A stretch of DNA of 64,000 bases from Copromyces sp. CBS 386.78. Lineage: Eukaryota > Ascomycota > Sordariomycetes > Sordariales > Sordariaceae. The notes beneath the pieces are model-generated. The model was given only the letters and a program-made list of their open reading frames with translations, did not search any database and was not told the origin of the DNA. Below, piece after piece: positions 9,794 through 22,700 of this stretch (the first letter of the stretch is position 1; each line of letters opens with the position of its first letter). The stretch covers positions 124,001 through 188,000 of the forward strand of contig MU839090.1 of assembly GCA_030685235.1 (NCBI GenBank), written 5' to 3'. The position numbers were made by a program, and so were the translations under genes.

Positions 9794-12588
9794 TTTGTCT
9801 GATTTGGTGAGGATGTAGAGGTGTGTGCGAGACGGAAAACAGATCAAACAAGCCAGGCAAGATGGCAGAGCGGCTACGATGGTATTTATATTTGCTCTTG
9901 TCACGTAGGTGTCCACGCTCGGTGGGTGGAGGCTAGAACTTTCCCGGTCACTCGTACCGTCATATGTAGAGGTATGTACATACCCCGATGACCTACCTAC
10001 TCCAACCTTTCCCGGCCCATCCTATGCCGGTTGGAGATATGATGGTGATGGGGTTCGCTGTCCCCTCACTGCCTCCCTCCACATTCATCCTCCCGCGCCT
10101 CCGTTCAACTCCTCACAGACCCGCTCTCAGGTCTCCAGCGTGGCAGACAGGAGCTTGGATTTCCAGGGACCCTCATCTGGCCTGACGGGATGCCAAGGTT
10201 GCACGTCCAGGTGTGGTTGTCGGATGGCGGATGCTGTGCGGAATCCCATGACTTGACTGGTCGCCAGCGATTAAGGAAGCCCAGGGACGGCTGCCTTTCC
10301 GGGAACGGGCCCTGATTGGCATGGATAATGGCCCGAAGCCTTGTCAGCCGGCGCAGGGCCAAGGTAGTGGGTACTGGATATCTCGACGCCCATTTGCGCG
10401 GTTTAAAAGAAGTTGGAGAAGGGGTGGGCTCGCCCGACGGGTCGAACAGCGTCACTGCATCCACATGGACATGATGCTGTACCACAGTACCTATGTACAT
10501 ACATACATGGCGCCAGAGCGGCCTGCCTAACCGTTTGCTTTGTACCTTGATGGTCAGTCTCAAACCTGCAAGGAACGTTTTCCCTCTCGGTCTATCTGCG
10601 GTGAGATTTTCCCGGGCAGAGCGCCTTTACCCAAGGCCTGTCTCAGCTGACCTTGAAAATCTTCAATTCTGTAACATATCGAAGTCGTGTTTTCGAACAT
10701 TTGCTGGAGCCGCTGGAGCCCGCAAGCTGCGGGTGGTGGATCTGAATAAGACCCGGTAGCCCGGCTTAAGTTGCCATTTAACCTTTTTAACCGGAGCCAA
10801 TCAGAGGCCGTGGCTAATATGGAAGCGCGAAGCGTGATGGATAGAGGCTGGAGTGGGTTTGACAGATGTCTCCACCTGGGTTGGCGGGGCGGCACTAGAA
10901 TATTTGGCAGAAAGGCACAAACGCCCCCATTGATGCATACCACGGTGAGGAGTGGGTCACCGAGGAATCAACGTCGGTACAATTTTCCCCGCCTTCAACT
11001 TCAGTCGGTTGATCATGACAATGGAAATTTGGTAACACTCTCTACGGTTTGCTCTTTCTTCATGTTCACGAAGGCTCCTTCTCTACTTTTGTATGTGAGA
11101 AGAAGGAGATTCTGAATTGCAAGCAAATTAACATATCATGGAGTGTCTATCATCATGTTGTTCACTGTTTGTGGTCGAATCAACAGATGCTGGGCAAAGG
11201 ACAACGGCTCAGGTCAGGGCCGTAGGGCTTTACGTTGGTTTCACGTTCATTTTGAGATCCTCAAGGTCAAACCTGCCGCGTGACCTTCACCCATTGTCGA
11301 CCGAGTTATTTTCAGCCGGGAGAAGAGAAGGAGCCAACGACATGCACGCCCATCGCATGCCTTCTGCTTGTTTCTCTTTTCTCTTTTTCTCATGACATTT
11401 CCCGTATCGAGTTTTCTCCGGCTTTATCTTCACGAAGACCAAATTGAAAGCACAGCAACTTCAACGGCCAACCTATCCATGTATCGAATCACAGCCTGCT
11501 CGGAAGCAGTACCCAGGATGAGCACCCGCTGACTGGACATGCTCCCGATCGAGGTCTACTCAGGGAACTGTTGACATTCCCGTCCAACAACAACCGGGTT
11601 CCTGTGATAATGGTGGAGTATCGCCAGAGGTCCCATAGGTACCTTACCTACCAGCTAGAACATTGTTGGAGAATATTTCCCCTGTATATCAACTCTTGTC
11701 GTCAACATCAAGTTGCACTCAGGTAGGTATGTATGTATGAAGCACAGCTGACATCTACCTTATATGCTGGTTAGACACTTCAAGTTCTCCACACATTGGG
11801 CACACATGGCCTGATGTTTACGATCCGTCTCACATCAAACCACGGATCACTGCCCACCCCAAACGGCGGTGCCACCATGCCACCGACCCTGGAACTTGAT
11901 GCAGCTAGCCTGAGAAGGAAGCATGCTGAAGCAAGGACCCGCAAAGCAGATTTCAAAACCACTGCGTCGGTGGAGCTTTCACGGGAGCTAATCCAGACAA
12001 AAAAGCCTCTCTTCTCGCATCTTCCCCTCTCAAAGGGTTAGATCGGGACTGACTTCCTGGCGAGCCTGGCTACCGATGGGGTACCTCGGGCCAGCAACAT
12101 GGGAGAACAACAGAATGGTTCCTGATTGATGACTGGCTGCCAGCGCGTCGATGTGCCTGCCAAGCTGTCTTTTATGCCATATAAGCATGGGAATATCCGA
12201 GGTTGTTGCTCTTAAAGGGGGAGCGGCGGCGACGTCTGTTTGGTTCAACGGCTACTTTCAGCCCTACGGATCGATCTTCTATCCATCAGGCCCCACTCTG
12301 GCACCATCATTCCCGATCTAGAGAGGTGGTTCCCAAAGGAGTACACACGGGCTCAGCCAGAAAGAGTGGTCCAGTGTGTACTGTCTTTTGTTGTGAACCG
12401 CCTAATCAGCACTCACTCGCCAGTCGGTAAGCAGGTAAGGTACCCAGTACTGCTCGAACCTTTTCTCATAATTCTAGCCCAGACCCTGACTCTGACTCTG
12501 CCCTTGTGGGCTACCAGAACGAGAACTATTACTAGAGGCAATGATATCCAGCCCATAGTTCGTATACGAACACCTGCAAATATCTGCT
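9794..12588. other. Long intergenic region upstream of xylose reductase
   Basis: About 2.8 kb without a supportable gene; the frames present (to about 150 codons) overlap one another on both strands and show no motif. It holds two candidate Xyr1/XLR-1-type sites at 10777-10792 and several TACCTAC/AGGTAGGTA motifs (for example 11634-11660 and 11720-11735). Confidence 0.5.
10777..10792 (-). promoter_or_regulatory. Paired GGNTAAA sites upstream of xylose reductase
   Basis: TTTAACC occurs twice, at 10777-10783 and 10786-10792, i.e. GGTTAAA read along the xylose reductase strand. GGNTAAA is the reported core for the Neurospora xylan regulator XLR-1/Xyr1 family. The pair lies about 1 kb upstream of the ATG. 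A role is inference; such 7-mers also occur by chance. Confidence 0.35.
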
Positions 12589-14194
12589 TCATCCACAACG
12601 TTGACGTCTCTTCCCCACCAGCTCCTTCAACTTATCATTAAACACCACAGGATTCCCGGCAGCATCCCTACAATCCGGCGCTTTCTTCCCATTACCCCTT
12701 TCATTCTCTTCATACGATTGTTTCAACGTCAACTCAACCGCAAAAGGCCACGGCGCAAACACATTGGTTGCGTTTATTAGTGGCGTTGACACATCGCCGA
12801 TGTTAGCCTGGTAACTCGCCCTCATGCCTGTCCAGATCGTTGCCCTGACTATTGTTTGATTATACTAGCATATTGCCGGCTCTGGTGTCGGTGTTGGTGT
12901 TTCTCGCGAGATCGCGTTATTATCTTCCCTCTTCATCCTCAACCATCTGCGTCTAGCTTTCTTCTCCCCTCCGTCAGAAGCAGGCTGCGAAGCCGAAGCT
13001 GAGGACAATGATGCAGCAATCGTCATCGTCGTCGTGGGAGATACTGTCGAAGACGGCTGTCCAAGACACACTGCTGTTGCTGCTTCCCGTGGTAACAGTA
13101 ACATCCGGCACCACCGCCTTCGCCATAGTAAAACTAAACGTGAGCCGCTCGCTTGCCTGATTCGCGTCAATCATAGTCGGGTTGACATCCTTGAAGGTGC
13201 CCGTTGGCGAGAAAGGGTCGTCAGACGAAGAAATGACGTAGGAGTAGGTCGTTACGGGACGGATGATCCAGCGGAAGGAGGCAGCAGATGTGCTTTGGTT
13301 GGCTGTGGAAGAGTAAAGTGTGTACGGGTAGCATCGCCATAGGGAAGGATTCCGTTGGGGTGCGCAGGAGGCTGAGAGATTGGTTAGGGCGGTGGTGAAG
13401 GTGTAGACGTCAGTCTAGGAGCCGGCTGGGAAAAGGTCGGTGGGTAATGGAGGGTTGGGGTCGGAGGAGTGGTGTCTGGAGCCAAATTTTGCGTTAGTAC
13501 TTTTGCGAACCTCTGGAAATCATTGCAATCAAAGCAGGGGTATAACAGCACCCCTTTCCGAGTGAAAACGAAAAGGGAGTAAGATATACTTTTTCCTCAA
13601 CCCAACCGTCAACCCAACCGCCAATCCCACAATCAAACCAATTACCAATATCCCCAAAGCCACAACCTTATACCACCCGCCCTGTGTCCTCACCCACCCC
13701 CCTAACGCCCTATCTTTCTCTTTTCCCCCATTCCGTACTCTCCCAGTCCCGTCCTCACTCTTCCCTATCCCCTTGGCTGGTCGCACCGAACCGCCAGCAT
13801 CCGTTCCCTTCCCTTCCCGCTCCCGATCCGTGACCGTCGGTATCACCCACCTCTCACTCCCATTACTATTAAGCGGTATAGACCTCACACTTCCCACTTC
13901 ACCTCCTACCGCTCTTATCCCCGGTACCCGTTTCGGTACATATTGCGGTACGCTGCTTGACCTGGACAATACCGGCCTCGCGCTAGGTGGATATAAACTG
14001 CTGCTGTTGGTCGAAAAACCCATATATGAACTGCTTATTGTTGATGACCGTCGGTGCGGCGAGCGAGGCGGGACCGTGGGCGTTGGTGTTGTTGCGCCTG
14101 CTCTTGTTGGGTCGGAGGAGATTTCGTCCTCGGCGATGACGGGCATGGGGATGGGGGTGGAGGAGCGGACTGAGCGGCGGCTTCCGGGTGCCAT
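12589..14194 (-). pseudogene. Single-pass membrane protein, probably disrupted
   Basis: The 5' exon (14194..13591) codes a Ser/Pro/Arg-rich cytosolic half and one glycine-rich span (VALGILVIGLIVGLAVGL) ending in Arg-Lys. After a 114-bp intron (13589..13476) the frame continues through LFPAGS and then meets TAG at 13417-13415. Past it the same frame reads VYTFTTALTN, RCYPYTLYSS and FRWIIRPV, matching my memory of a fungal family with a membrane span and an extracellular Cys-containing domain. The expected continuous FPAGSYTF is interrupted by 12 nt that include the stop. Further on the frame shifts between about 13040 and 12974, a second TAG follows at 12867-12865, and the family-like segment FAPWPFAVELTL resumes in the new frame. 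The second stop and the shift could be removed by an unrecognised intron; the first could not easily be. The alternative is a truncated but functional 210-230 aa protein. Confidence 0.5.
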
Positions 14195-16386
14195 TTTCGG
14201 GGGGTTTTCCTTTCTCTTATCTTTTAAGGGGTTTGCTGTTCCTGTCCCTGTTTCTGTGGTTCTGTGGTTCTGGTTCTGGTTCGCGTGTTCCCTGTCATTC
14301 GAATTCGCGGTATATATACCCCCCCCCTGCGACTGGAGGGTCAAGGCGTATGAAGCAAGATAGGTAGGTGTTCTCTTCTTCTGGTGGTCGGCGCCGAACC
14401 AAACTTGCTATTCCCAGCAAGTTTTCCAGTAAGCATTCGGGTAGAATCCGTGGGTAGGATGGATGGATGGCCCGCGCAACTCGAAAGATGGTGAAGAAAG
14501 TCTGAAGAGAAGCGAGAAAGAAAGGTCTCTTGAAGAGCAAGGTGCGAAGAAGAAAAAAATGAGGTGAGACTCGCTAGCTCCTCCTCTTCCGCCTCATCGT
14601 CCGTATTCTGTTATGTATCCGGGAAGGGTGCCGAGGTACCTAGAGGTATCGTATCGATAAGATGAAGCGGGCTGGATCTAGTGTTTGCCAGTTTTCGTGA
14701 TGGCGTCAAAGACCGAAATTGGCGTGTGTAAAAGGGCTAACAATCAGAAGGGTATTAAGATTGGGTGGTGGTGGTGGTGGTAAAAGTTTCTTCTCTGATG
14801 ATGATGTTCTTTCTTTCCGGGCACCATTGGCCTTGGATATCACACACTTACACATGGGGTTGGCCGCCAGCCAGCTAATAATGTAAGTATAACCTCGGTC
14901 CTGTTTTCCAACTTCTTTTTTCTTTTCTTCTTCTGCGAACTTGGTTTATGATCTGATCTGACTTGCCCAACACCTTGCTACCTATGCTTTGACTTGCAAA
15001 AAGGCACAAACACCATTGTCGATCATTTAAGTATGGACGATCTTGATCCTGTTGTTGCTACTGCCGAGAACCAGGCGTTGCTGAATGGCGGGGGGAGGTC
15101 CTGGGCATCTGGGATGATTGTTAAGGCTGGCCGGCTTTGCTGGTCAATGAACCTGGTTGCTTCGCCGGGGGCCAAAGGGGCCGAACGGAAAAGAAGACTT
15201 GAGATATGAATTGGCGATGTGATGAGCGATTCTTCAGGTGTTGTGTAAAAGCCACATGGGGCGTCGTAATTTAAGATGCGCGGTGATATTCTTCTTCCCG
15301 GAGGGGACTCGCGTCGAGGATGCGCGCGCCTGGAGAATAGAGGTCCTCGTTGCGTCACCGGGCTTACCTAGGTATCTCATATCTGGGACAAGGGGGGAGT
15401 AGGATTGGGAATCATCAGTTGCCTTGCCTTCTTTTCTATTTACCTGCCATTGACAAGGCTCCTGAGGTTGCAACGCAAGACTTTCGGTGTCCTCCTCCTC
15501 CCCCAACCTTCCTTCCATCGAACCCTCGCCTATTCTCGGAGCCCAGCTCATACTCTTCCTGGCTTCTCCGCAAGATGACACTCACCTAAACCCTATCGGA
15601 TATATCATACTGTCCGCTGTTCCGTTCGCACATAAATCACGGGGCACATGAAGTGCTCAACCCGGTGTTCTGGTCGCATGAAATCGTTGACGTTGCTGGG
15701 CCTGCGATTGCGTGGCTGGCCGGCACACACAACCCCTGAAGTTGAGCTTCAACCCCGGAGAGAAGCTGCAGGCTGCATGGCCAAGCCATTGGTCAAAAAG
15801 ATTGGCTAGAGCTAAAATGAGGATCGCGGGGAGGCGCTCTGCTTAAAGCGGCATAGGGCGGCAGTGGCTTGAATTGCTGGAGATGAATAGATGAAGGAGT
15901 GGGCTGCAATCGGCCGTTGGCTAGCGATGCAGGATTCAGGGCGCTATTGAAATCCGGGCCCCCAAAGGTGTGGGCATGGGAGTCGACCAGAACGACTTCA
16001 GGCATAATGTCGAGGAGGTTAGCGGAGTTCATGAGACGCCATGTTACCTCCATATATAGAGTCCTCTGATACCGATGCCATACGGTCGTCACGAAGAAGA
16101 TAATGTGGGCTGAAGGTAGGTAGATATTGATTGGTACCTATGCGAGGACGAGAACTTCCAAGATCAGACACCGAGAATGTAGGCATGATGGGGAGATGAT
16201 AGGTAGATATATATACGCATCAGTGCTTGATGATATCTATTCAAAAGCTGGTTTCTTCAACCAAGGACCAAGAAGTTCAACAATCCAGCGTTCATCGAGC
16301 TTGTGTCTCGGAACCCAAAACAACATCACCATAAGTCATACACGCGTGTGGCGCTCACCTCACTCAGTACCTGCCAGCCTGCTCGC
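14195..16386. other. Intergenic region, membrane-protein gene / ABC transporter
   Basis: About 2.2 kb. A GGT trinucleotide run lies at 14765-14782, and TACCTAGGTA-type motifs at 14634-14650, 15364-15375 and 16113-16122. A 71-codon plus-strand frame at 14994-15209 has no recognisable feature. No gene is supported. Confidence 0.5.
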
Positions 16387-19116
16387 TCAGTTCTCCGTCT
16401 CGGTGGCATCCTCATACTCCGCCTCCGTCTCCGTGTGGTCGCCCTGCGTAGCCTCCTCATACTCGGACTGACCGGTTTCCTCATCGGCGCGCACATCATC
16501 GGGGCGAACAATCTCGACCGTCGAGTCGCCGATTGAGCGTTGCTCGAGAGTACTTTCGGACTCTGTCTGTGTGGCCTGTCCCTCGCCCTCCTTTTCCGCG
16601 TAAGGGGGCGGGGCAAGATTCTCGCCGCCCTCAACCCACACCTTGTTCAGCTCCTGCTCGATCTCCTCGCGGCGTGCCTTCCACTTCTCGACCTGCGCGA
16701 GACGTTCGCGAAGATCGTTCAGTTCGCGCTCGACGTGCATCTTCTCGCTCTCGGTACCGATGCGCTGCAGCTCCCACTCGTCGCCGCGTTCACCCACGCC
16801 GAGGACGAGGTTGTACATGTGGTACTTCTTGAGAGAGGCGCGAGTCGAGATGGTAATCAAAGCTGTGAATGAGAGTTAGCAGTGACTCTTGCTGTAAATG
16901 CAGGCGTTAAACGTACTGATTCCCTTCTCCTTGCAAGTCTCGTAGAGCAGTCCCTCGACATCGCTGGAAACGGCGCTTGTACCCTCGTCGATGAAGGCAT
17001 ACTGTGGCTCATGGTACAGCAGGCGAGCAATAGCGAGTCTCTGCTTCTCACCACCACTAAGGATGTCCTTCCACTCCTTGCGGGTGTCCCACCCACCTTC
17101 ACGTTCAGGCAGGTATCCAAGACGCGCCTGATCCAGGGCGCGCTTCAAGTCGTACTCGTTCTTGCGCTTCTCGCGCATGTCGGCCTCGCCATCAGGGTAG
17201 ATGACCTGGTCACGTAGCGTACCGATGCTGAGATACGGCCGTTGCGGGAGGAACATAATGCCATCCTCGCCGTTGTTCTTCGGTCGGCTGACAAGCCCCC
17301 TATACACTGGCCAAAGCCCAGCTATCACTCGCGCAATCGCACTCTTACCCACGCCGTTAGGTCCAGAAATCTGCAAAGCAGAATATGTTAGCTAGAGCAA
17401 TATCTAAATGCAGGACCAAAAACGTACCAGGAGATGCTCGCCGCGACGGACAACCATGGAAAGCGATTCGAGTAGTTCCTCGCCTCCTTGTGGCCACAGC
17501 CCAGGAGCTACAATAGGCACGTTCTCCAGGCGGACACCATCAAAGCCCTTCTGGATGGTGCCCTGGACGTCTGACAACGAGTAGAGCTCGTTTTCGCGAC
17601 CCCTGACGTAGTATGCGTTTGCGTGGGCTCTGTGAAGAGTGGAGATGAGCGTATACACGCGACTGGTGTAACCGGCCAACTCTGAAAGGTCTTTGATGGA
17701 GTACATCATACGACCGCCAGCATCAGCAAGCGAGAGCATGAGACGCTTGTTGGTGATGAAGTCCTTCATGCGGTTGCGTTCGCGACCGTGCTTCTCGGCG
17801 TGTTCTGCCTGTTGCTCGCTTGTCCCTCCACTGCCTCCCCAAGCTGGCAAGAAGACAGGAAGGGAAGAGAGAAGATAACCGTAAGCGCTCCAGCTGTACT
17901 TGAGAATGAAGTCCTCAAGAATGTTGTATCTGATCTTGAGCATGTAGATACCCTCCATCCAGTTCTTGAGAGACTTGAATTCCCTGTTGAGGAATGTCTT
18001 CTCCATCTCGGCGCCGCCATAGAAAGCGATCTCCTCCGCATTTGCGATTAGGCGCGCATGCAGTCCTCTGAAGTCACCCTCCTTTCGTCCTTCCACTGCC
18101 TTGAGTTTGCCGAAAGGTGGGGAAAGTCGACGCAGAATGCTAGCCGTCAGGAAGTAATTGCTCAAGAGACCAGTGAGGGCTAGTGGACCGAGCGAGCGGT
18201 AAAGTTGGTAGTTGAACACGCAAATATCGACAAATGGCTTTCCGAGGGAGGAGTAAAGATTAGCGGCAGCAGCACAGAACAGAGTCAGATCCTGGGTGAT
18301 GAACTGATCCGCCCCGTGCCCGACCCCGCCGTCCAAGTTGGACAGTTTGTAATAATTGAGGTTATCGTTCAGATACAGGTCGTGGATGTACCGAGTAAGG
18401 CGTGTCCGGAAAGCAATCGACACCTTGGATTCAAGGTATTTGATAGTAGCGTTGACGTAGGAGGCGAAACCGCCCAGGCCACACCACTTGACAATACCCA
18501 AGAGGAACTGCTTGCCATTGCCAGCCACTAGATCACGCACAATCTCACCATCTAGGCGGGCAACGACCAGGGAAAGGTAAGTACGGAGCATGAGGAAGAT
18601 GCCGTGGCTAACAAGCAAGCCAGCCTCCTTGCTCTTCCATCGAGGAACCATGATGCTCATCAGACTGAGGAACTGATGGAGGAAGGCAAGATTTAGGCCG
18701 GGTTTCGTCTGAGCCGAAGGGACATGACCGTCGCCGAGACCCGAGACCCTCGGGGGGTTCAGGAACAGACGTCTATGGGCCTCGAAGGTGAGCGGCTTCG
18801 TGCTATGGATAACGACCTTGGAGGTGCCGTCCTTGTAGGGCACGTAAATGGTCCTCGATCCGTCCTTGTTGTGCAACCATGAGTTGGTGCGCACCAGCTT
18901 CCGGCCTTGCTCCCTATCCTCGCGTCTGCGCTTCCACCATCTCCGCGTACCCTCGCCAGATAATATGATGGACGTCGCAAGCGCAAGGGTCGCGAGAAGA
19001 CGTGTCGTCCTGGTGGTCCTCTTCAGCTTGGAGCGGATGAGCTCGGTGTATTTGTTGATGAAGGACGCGATGGCCTCCTCAGCCGCGGAGCCCCGTAGGG
19101 TTGATTGCGCCGCCAT
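16387..19116 (-). CDS. Peroxisomal ABC half-transporter, ABCD/PXA family
   Basis: Exons 19116..17428, 17370..16917 and 16862..16387 (introns 57 and 54 bp) give 872 aa: an N-terminal membrane domain of the ALD type, then one nucleotide-binding domain. The family imports long-chain acyl-CoAs into peroxisomes as a dimer of half-transporters. The EAA-like element NAEEIAFYGGAEMEK is present. Walker A is GPNGVGKS (566-573), the signature LSGGE (667-671), and Walker B AFIDEGTSAVS with Glu692; Gly693 stands where family members usually have Cys. The H-loop reads ITISTRASLKKYH, so the switch His is replaced by Thr721, suggesting an asymmetric heterodimer with a degenerate site. A Glu-rich tail of about 100 residues with a coiled-coil-like LRERLAQVEKWKARREE segment follows. 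Which of the two fungal subunits (PXA1 or PXA2) this is I cannot settle. Confidence 0.93.
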
Positions 19117-19137
19117 AATGTCGCTGGGCGTCGCTAC

Positions 19138-19744
19138 TTAGGCTTCGCTGGCTTCCACTTCAGGTCGTATCAATCCCGATAGATCCTCGGGGATCAACAG
19201 CCAACGCTTGCCTTTGGCATCCGGGTCGAACAAATCACGCGCGGCTGGGCGCAAGACGATATAGGCGATGCGATGATTGCGCTTCGTGTGTGTTCTCGAA
19301 AGAAGTCCGCTTCAGCGATATGGCAACGGCGGGGATCGCGTCACGATGTTGTTGGGGTTGGGCTTGGATATGGAGGAAAGAGTATTCAGTGAGAACCTGA
19401 CGGCGAGAAAGAACAGTGATTACACTACTGTACAAGCTGATACGATGCCGACAGGATGATGACGGATCAAAAACGGATTGAATGCCGTGTCCAGGCAAAT
19501 GGTGGTTAGCATGGCGGCCGACGTTGGTGGCATGTGATCGATACACTGAATGACCCCAGGCGGTGTTTCGACTGCGAACATTCCGAGGTGTACGGCCAAA
19601 GTCCATTAGGAGCCAATCAGAGGCGGCCATTTCACCAGTAACGTCATCTGCATCGGTTTCAAAGTCCCACTCTTGTCCTGGGGAAAGCTGGGGAAAGTAC
19701 TCTGAGCTCCTGGAGCACGGACCATCTTCTCCCAGATTCTCCAT
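19138..19744 (-). CDS. Possible small gene or upstream frame ahead of the ABC transporter
   Basis: Reading toward the transporter, the last stretch before its start encodes HRIAYIVLRP, DLFDPDAKGKRW and LLIPEDLSGLIRPEVEASEA and stops at 19138, only 21 bp before the transporter ATG. Its composition looks coding, but the frame has no Met and closes upstream at a TGA near 19308, so it must be an exon. A separate open frame starting at an ATG at 19744 contains an acidic segment (QEWDFETDADDVTGEMAASD). A phase-compatible donor near 19431 could join the two, but I could not prove a junction. Either a small unnamed gene overlaps the transporter promoter, or this is a relic. No function is suggested. 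Confidence 0.28.
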
Positions 19745-22700
19745 TGTCCAGAGGAAGAGTTGTCAAAAGGTTCCCGTCGTCGGCAATCTTTAGCCTTGTG
19801 CCTGACTGGTTTGCTGTTCTCTTTGTCACTCGAAACGGACTGTGCATCCACGGGTAAAGTGGGCGTTGCAACTAATCAATCAGTGAGTCCATCTTAAACA
19901 ATTTCACTCCAACCTCTGGAGTGTTTCAGTTTTACTTGAGCGCAGGCAGGGCAACCCTAAACAAGAGCCAAAAGAACTTGAGATCGAAGCTTGAGAGAAG
20001 AAGTGGAGGACCTTCCAATTCAACCCCACGATGATAGGACATCACCATCGGTTCCAAGGACTTGGTTTTTGGCCTCATTTTCTGGCCTGGCTTGCTTTTA
20101 GGGTCGGGAGTACGCAGCTTGCTTGAGTAACCAGCGCGCTATTTGCGGACCATGGCCCTGCGTTTTGCCTCGTGCTCACGTTGTTGCCGCTTCTGTTTGG
20201 AGCGCTGGACGGGGGCGGTATCGATTCCCGTAGGCGGATCTCGCAAGAGCTTATGCTTTCAACCCGCGCCCTCCGCGTCAGGTACCGAAGGTCAGGTACG
20301 CATGCAGAAAGGAGGTGAAGATGCGCACACGGCTTCGAGGCTCCTTGGCTGCTTTGACTCTGGAAACTTGTTGGGGCAATGAAGCGAGTCGGCGAGCAAC
20401 AAGACTCGCTCCAGAGCAAAGAGCCCTTTGGGTTCTCCTTTGCATGAATTGGCCATCCGACAATCCACGCTTTGTCAATCCTCCAACAGCTCAAATCCAT
20501 AGCGGAGCCAAAAGCTCCCTGCGCTCTCCGGCGTCGACTACTGTGCAGAAGCTCTTTATTAAAGTGGACAAGACTGTGACGAGCTAGACGGCGGCCTTCG
20601 TGAGTGGTCACGGGTCGCCACAGCGCATGGTCCCGGATCCAACCCATCACTGTAACGGGCGCCAACATGGCCAATCATGAGGCCCAGTTCCAGCTCCCAA
20701 GCTCTTTTGGCTCTGGAACGGTCGCTGCCAACTGGGGCTGCTCAGGGCTGGGCGAGGTCCAGCATCCCCGGGCCGAGGAATGCGGATGACCGAAGGGGCA
20801 CCCAGCATGCTGCAAGGCGAGTGTGGGTTGATTTTGTCTGTTGATGGAGCCGTGGAGGTTACTGTGGACTCTGACACCAGGGTTGCCCTGGAGAGCGTCG
20901 TGAGAACCAGCGAGTTGACTGTCGACATCGAAGGGAGTTATTCGGTGGTGGAGAGCTTGTTTTTGGTCGAATCTTGAAACATGCCAACAGGGGCAATGGA
21001 GATTGGCACTCCTATGCGACGTCTATATGGCAAAATGCCAGAAGAACTTCCACTTGTTGATGAAGCATTTCAGGTACGTGCGCTTCCTCGTTAGACTTGT
21101 GTTTCTTATGGGGATGCACTCATAACCGGTGCCCTGGCATTGGACCCATGAGAAAGAATGGAGCCGGCCTCTTTGCTAGATTTGCCTATAGGAACAGCCG
21201 TGGCTGCTTCACTACCCCTACCACCCTTGTTAAGGAGCCTCACTGGCTAGTTGGGTGCGCAAATGTAGAGAGATTTGAGACCAGAACCAGGTCGACTCTC
21301 TTTTATTACACTACTTGCTGGAAGGCTTTGGACGCGCGATAACCTGGGTGGATTCTCTTCTCACCAATTGGAGAGATCCCGTCATCCAATGTCTTTGGGT
21401 TGTAAAGACAGCCACAACTGCTCGGCGTATACAGACACAGCAGAGCCCACGTAACTGATCAAAAGTTACCAACATGTCCAAGCACACAAGACATTCAGAG
21501 CGGTCAACAGCAAGCTGACATTTGCTCCAGGCTGCCAGTAACGTCGCCAGGTGGTAGCTCCAGGCCAGGGCAGGGGAGCAGAGGACACAGTCGCACGGCC
21601 AGGAAGGTGAACAGGGTATGTGGGGAAATTTGACGGGACTGCTTGACTGACAACCCAGCTAGCTATGCCTAGCATTGATGGGAGATAAAGGCGCCCATGG
21701 ATGAGATGAGCCTTTCGGGGGAACAATTGACAACCTCAAAGAGCGGGCAGGAGCCCAATGGGTTCCACCGATGTCTGACAGTCAGCACGTTCCGCCATTA
21801 TGTATGTAGCTATTATCGACTTCAAATGAGCCGGTGATAGGTGAGCTCGGAGCCTTGAGTGAGAGAAGTCAGCGTGAAGGCACAAGGTGTCGTCCAATAC
21901 AGAGGTTGGCGTATGCGCGGTAGCTCTGCCGGGGCATGTTGACGGTTCAGAGACCGGGCCATGCTGGATTCCTTTGAACATGATCCGACGGAAATTGGTT
22001 TCTTGAGTGCCGTGGTTAGGTACTGGGCACTTCCACCTCTGTTCTAGGTACTGCCTTCGTATATCGATACTCTACCTCTATGGAGATATCACCATGTTCA
22101 AAGTTGACTCCCCACAGCCCAGCTTGGGACAATAAAAACCCCTTCCAGCCCAAGGGCTTCTAGATTCCAAGAAAGAACGTTGAATGAGCAAGGCGAAACC
22201 AACTGTAACAAAAAAAAACCAAAAAAAAGGGAGAGTGGGTGGGCAGCAGCAAGCATAACGACCCTCCATCCGTACGACGTGCAGCAGCGGGACTGCACGA
22301 ATTTAGCGGCTGCAGGTCGTGGTTGTGGGTACTTTGTGGGTGCAGAGAGCCGATGGACTGTGTTAGCGCATTTCTTGTTCCATGCCAATGTCCACCACTA
22401 AAATTGCATAACCAGCTATCCCATCCTATCCTGCCGCACTGCGCAAGGCCGTACCGGCGTCGCCTGGTGGTCACTCGGTCGCTGGCTAATCTCTTCGGGG
22501 CAATCCACTAATCCTCTCTCGTCGCATCCGCTCCCCATCGCTCCCCATCGTCCTCTCTGCGCCGTGAACAATCCCAGAAGCGACCCCATCACCTTTAAAG
22601 TCAATCATCTCGCTTGCGCTCTCACGACCTCCAGCTTTTGATACGCCCTTCTTTCCCTCTTTTCTGCATCTGCCCGACCTCCGGCCCGTCCACCACGACG

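Noticed and set aside
13773..14363. 196-codon plus-strand frame opposite the membrane-protein gene
   Set aside because: Shadow of the low-complexity first exon on the other strand.
20075..20674. 199-codon minus-strand frame
   Set aside because: A length compatible with chance in this composition; no domain, no codon bias and no splice context.
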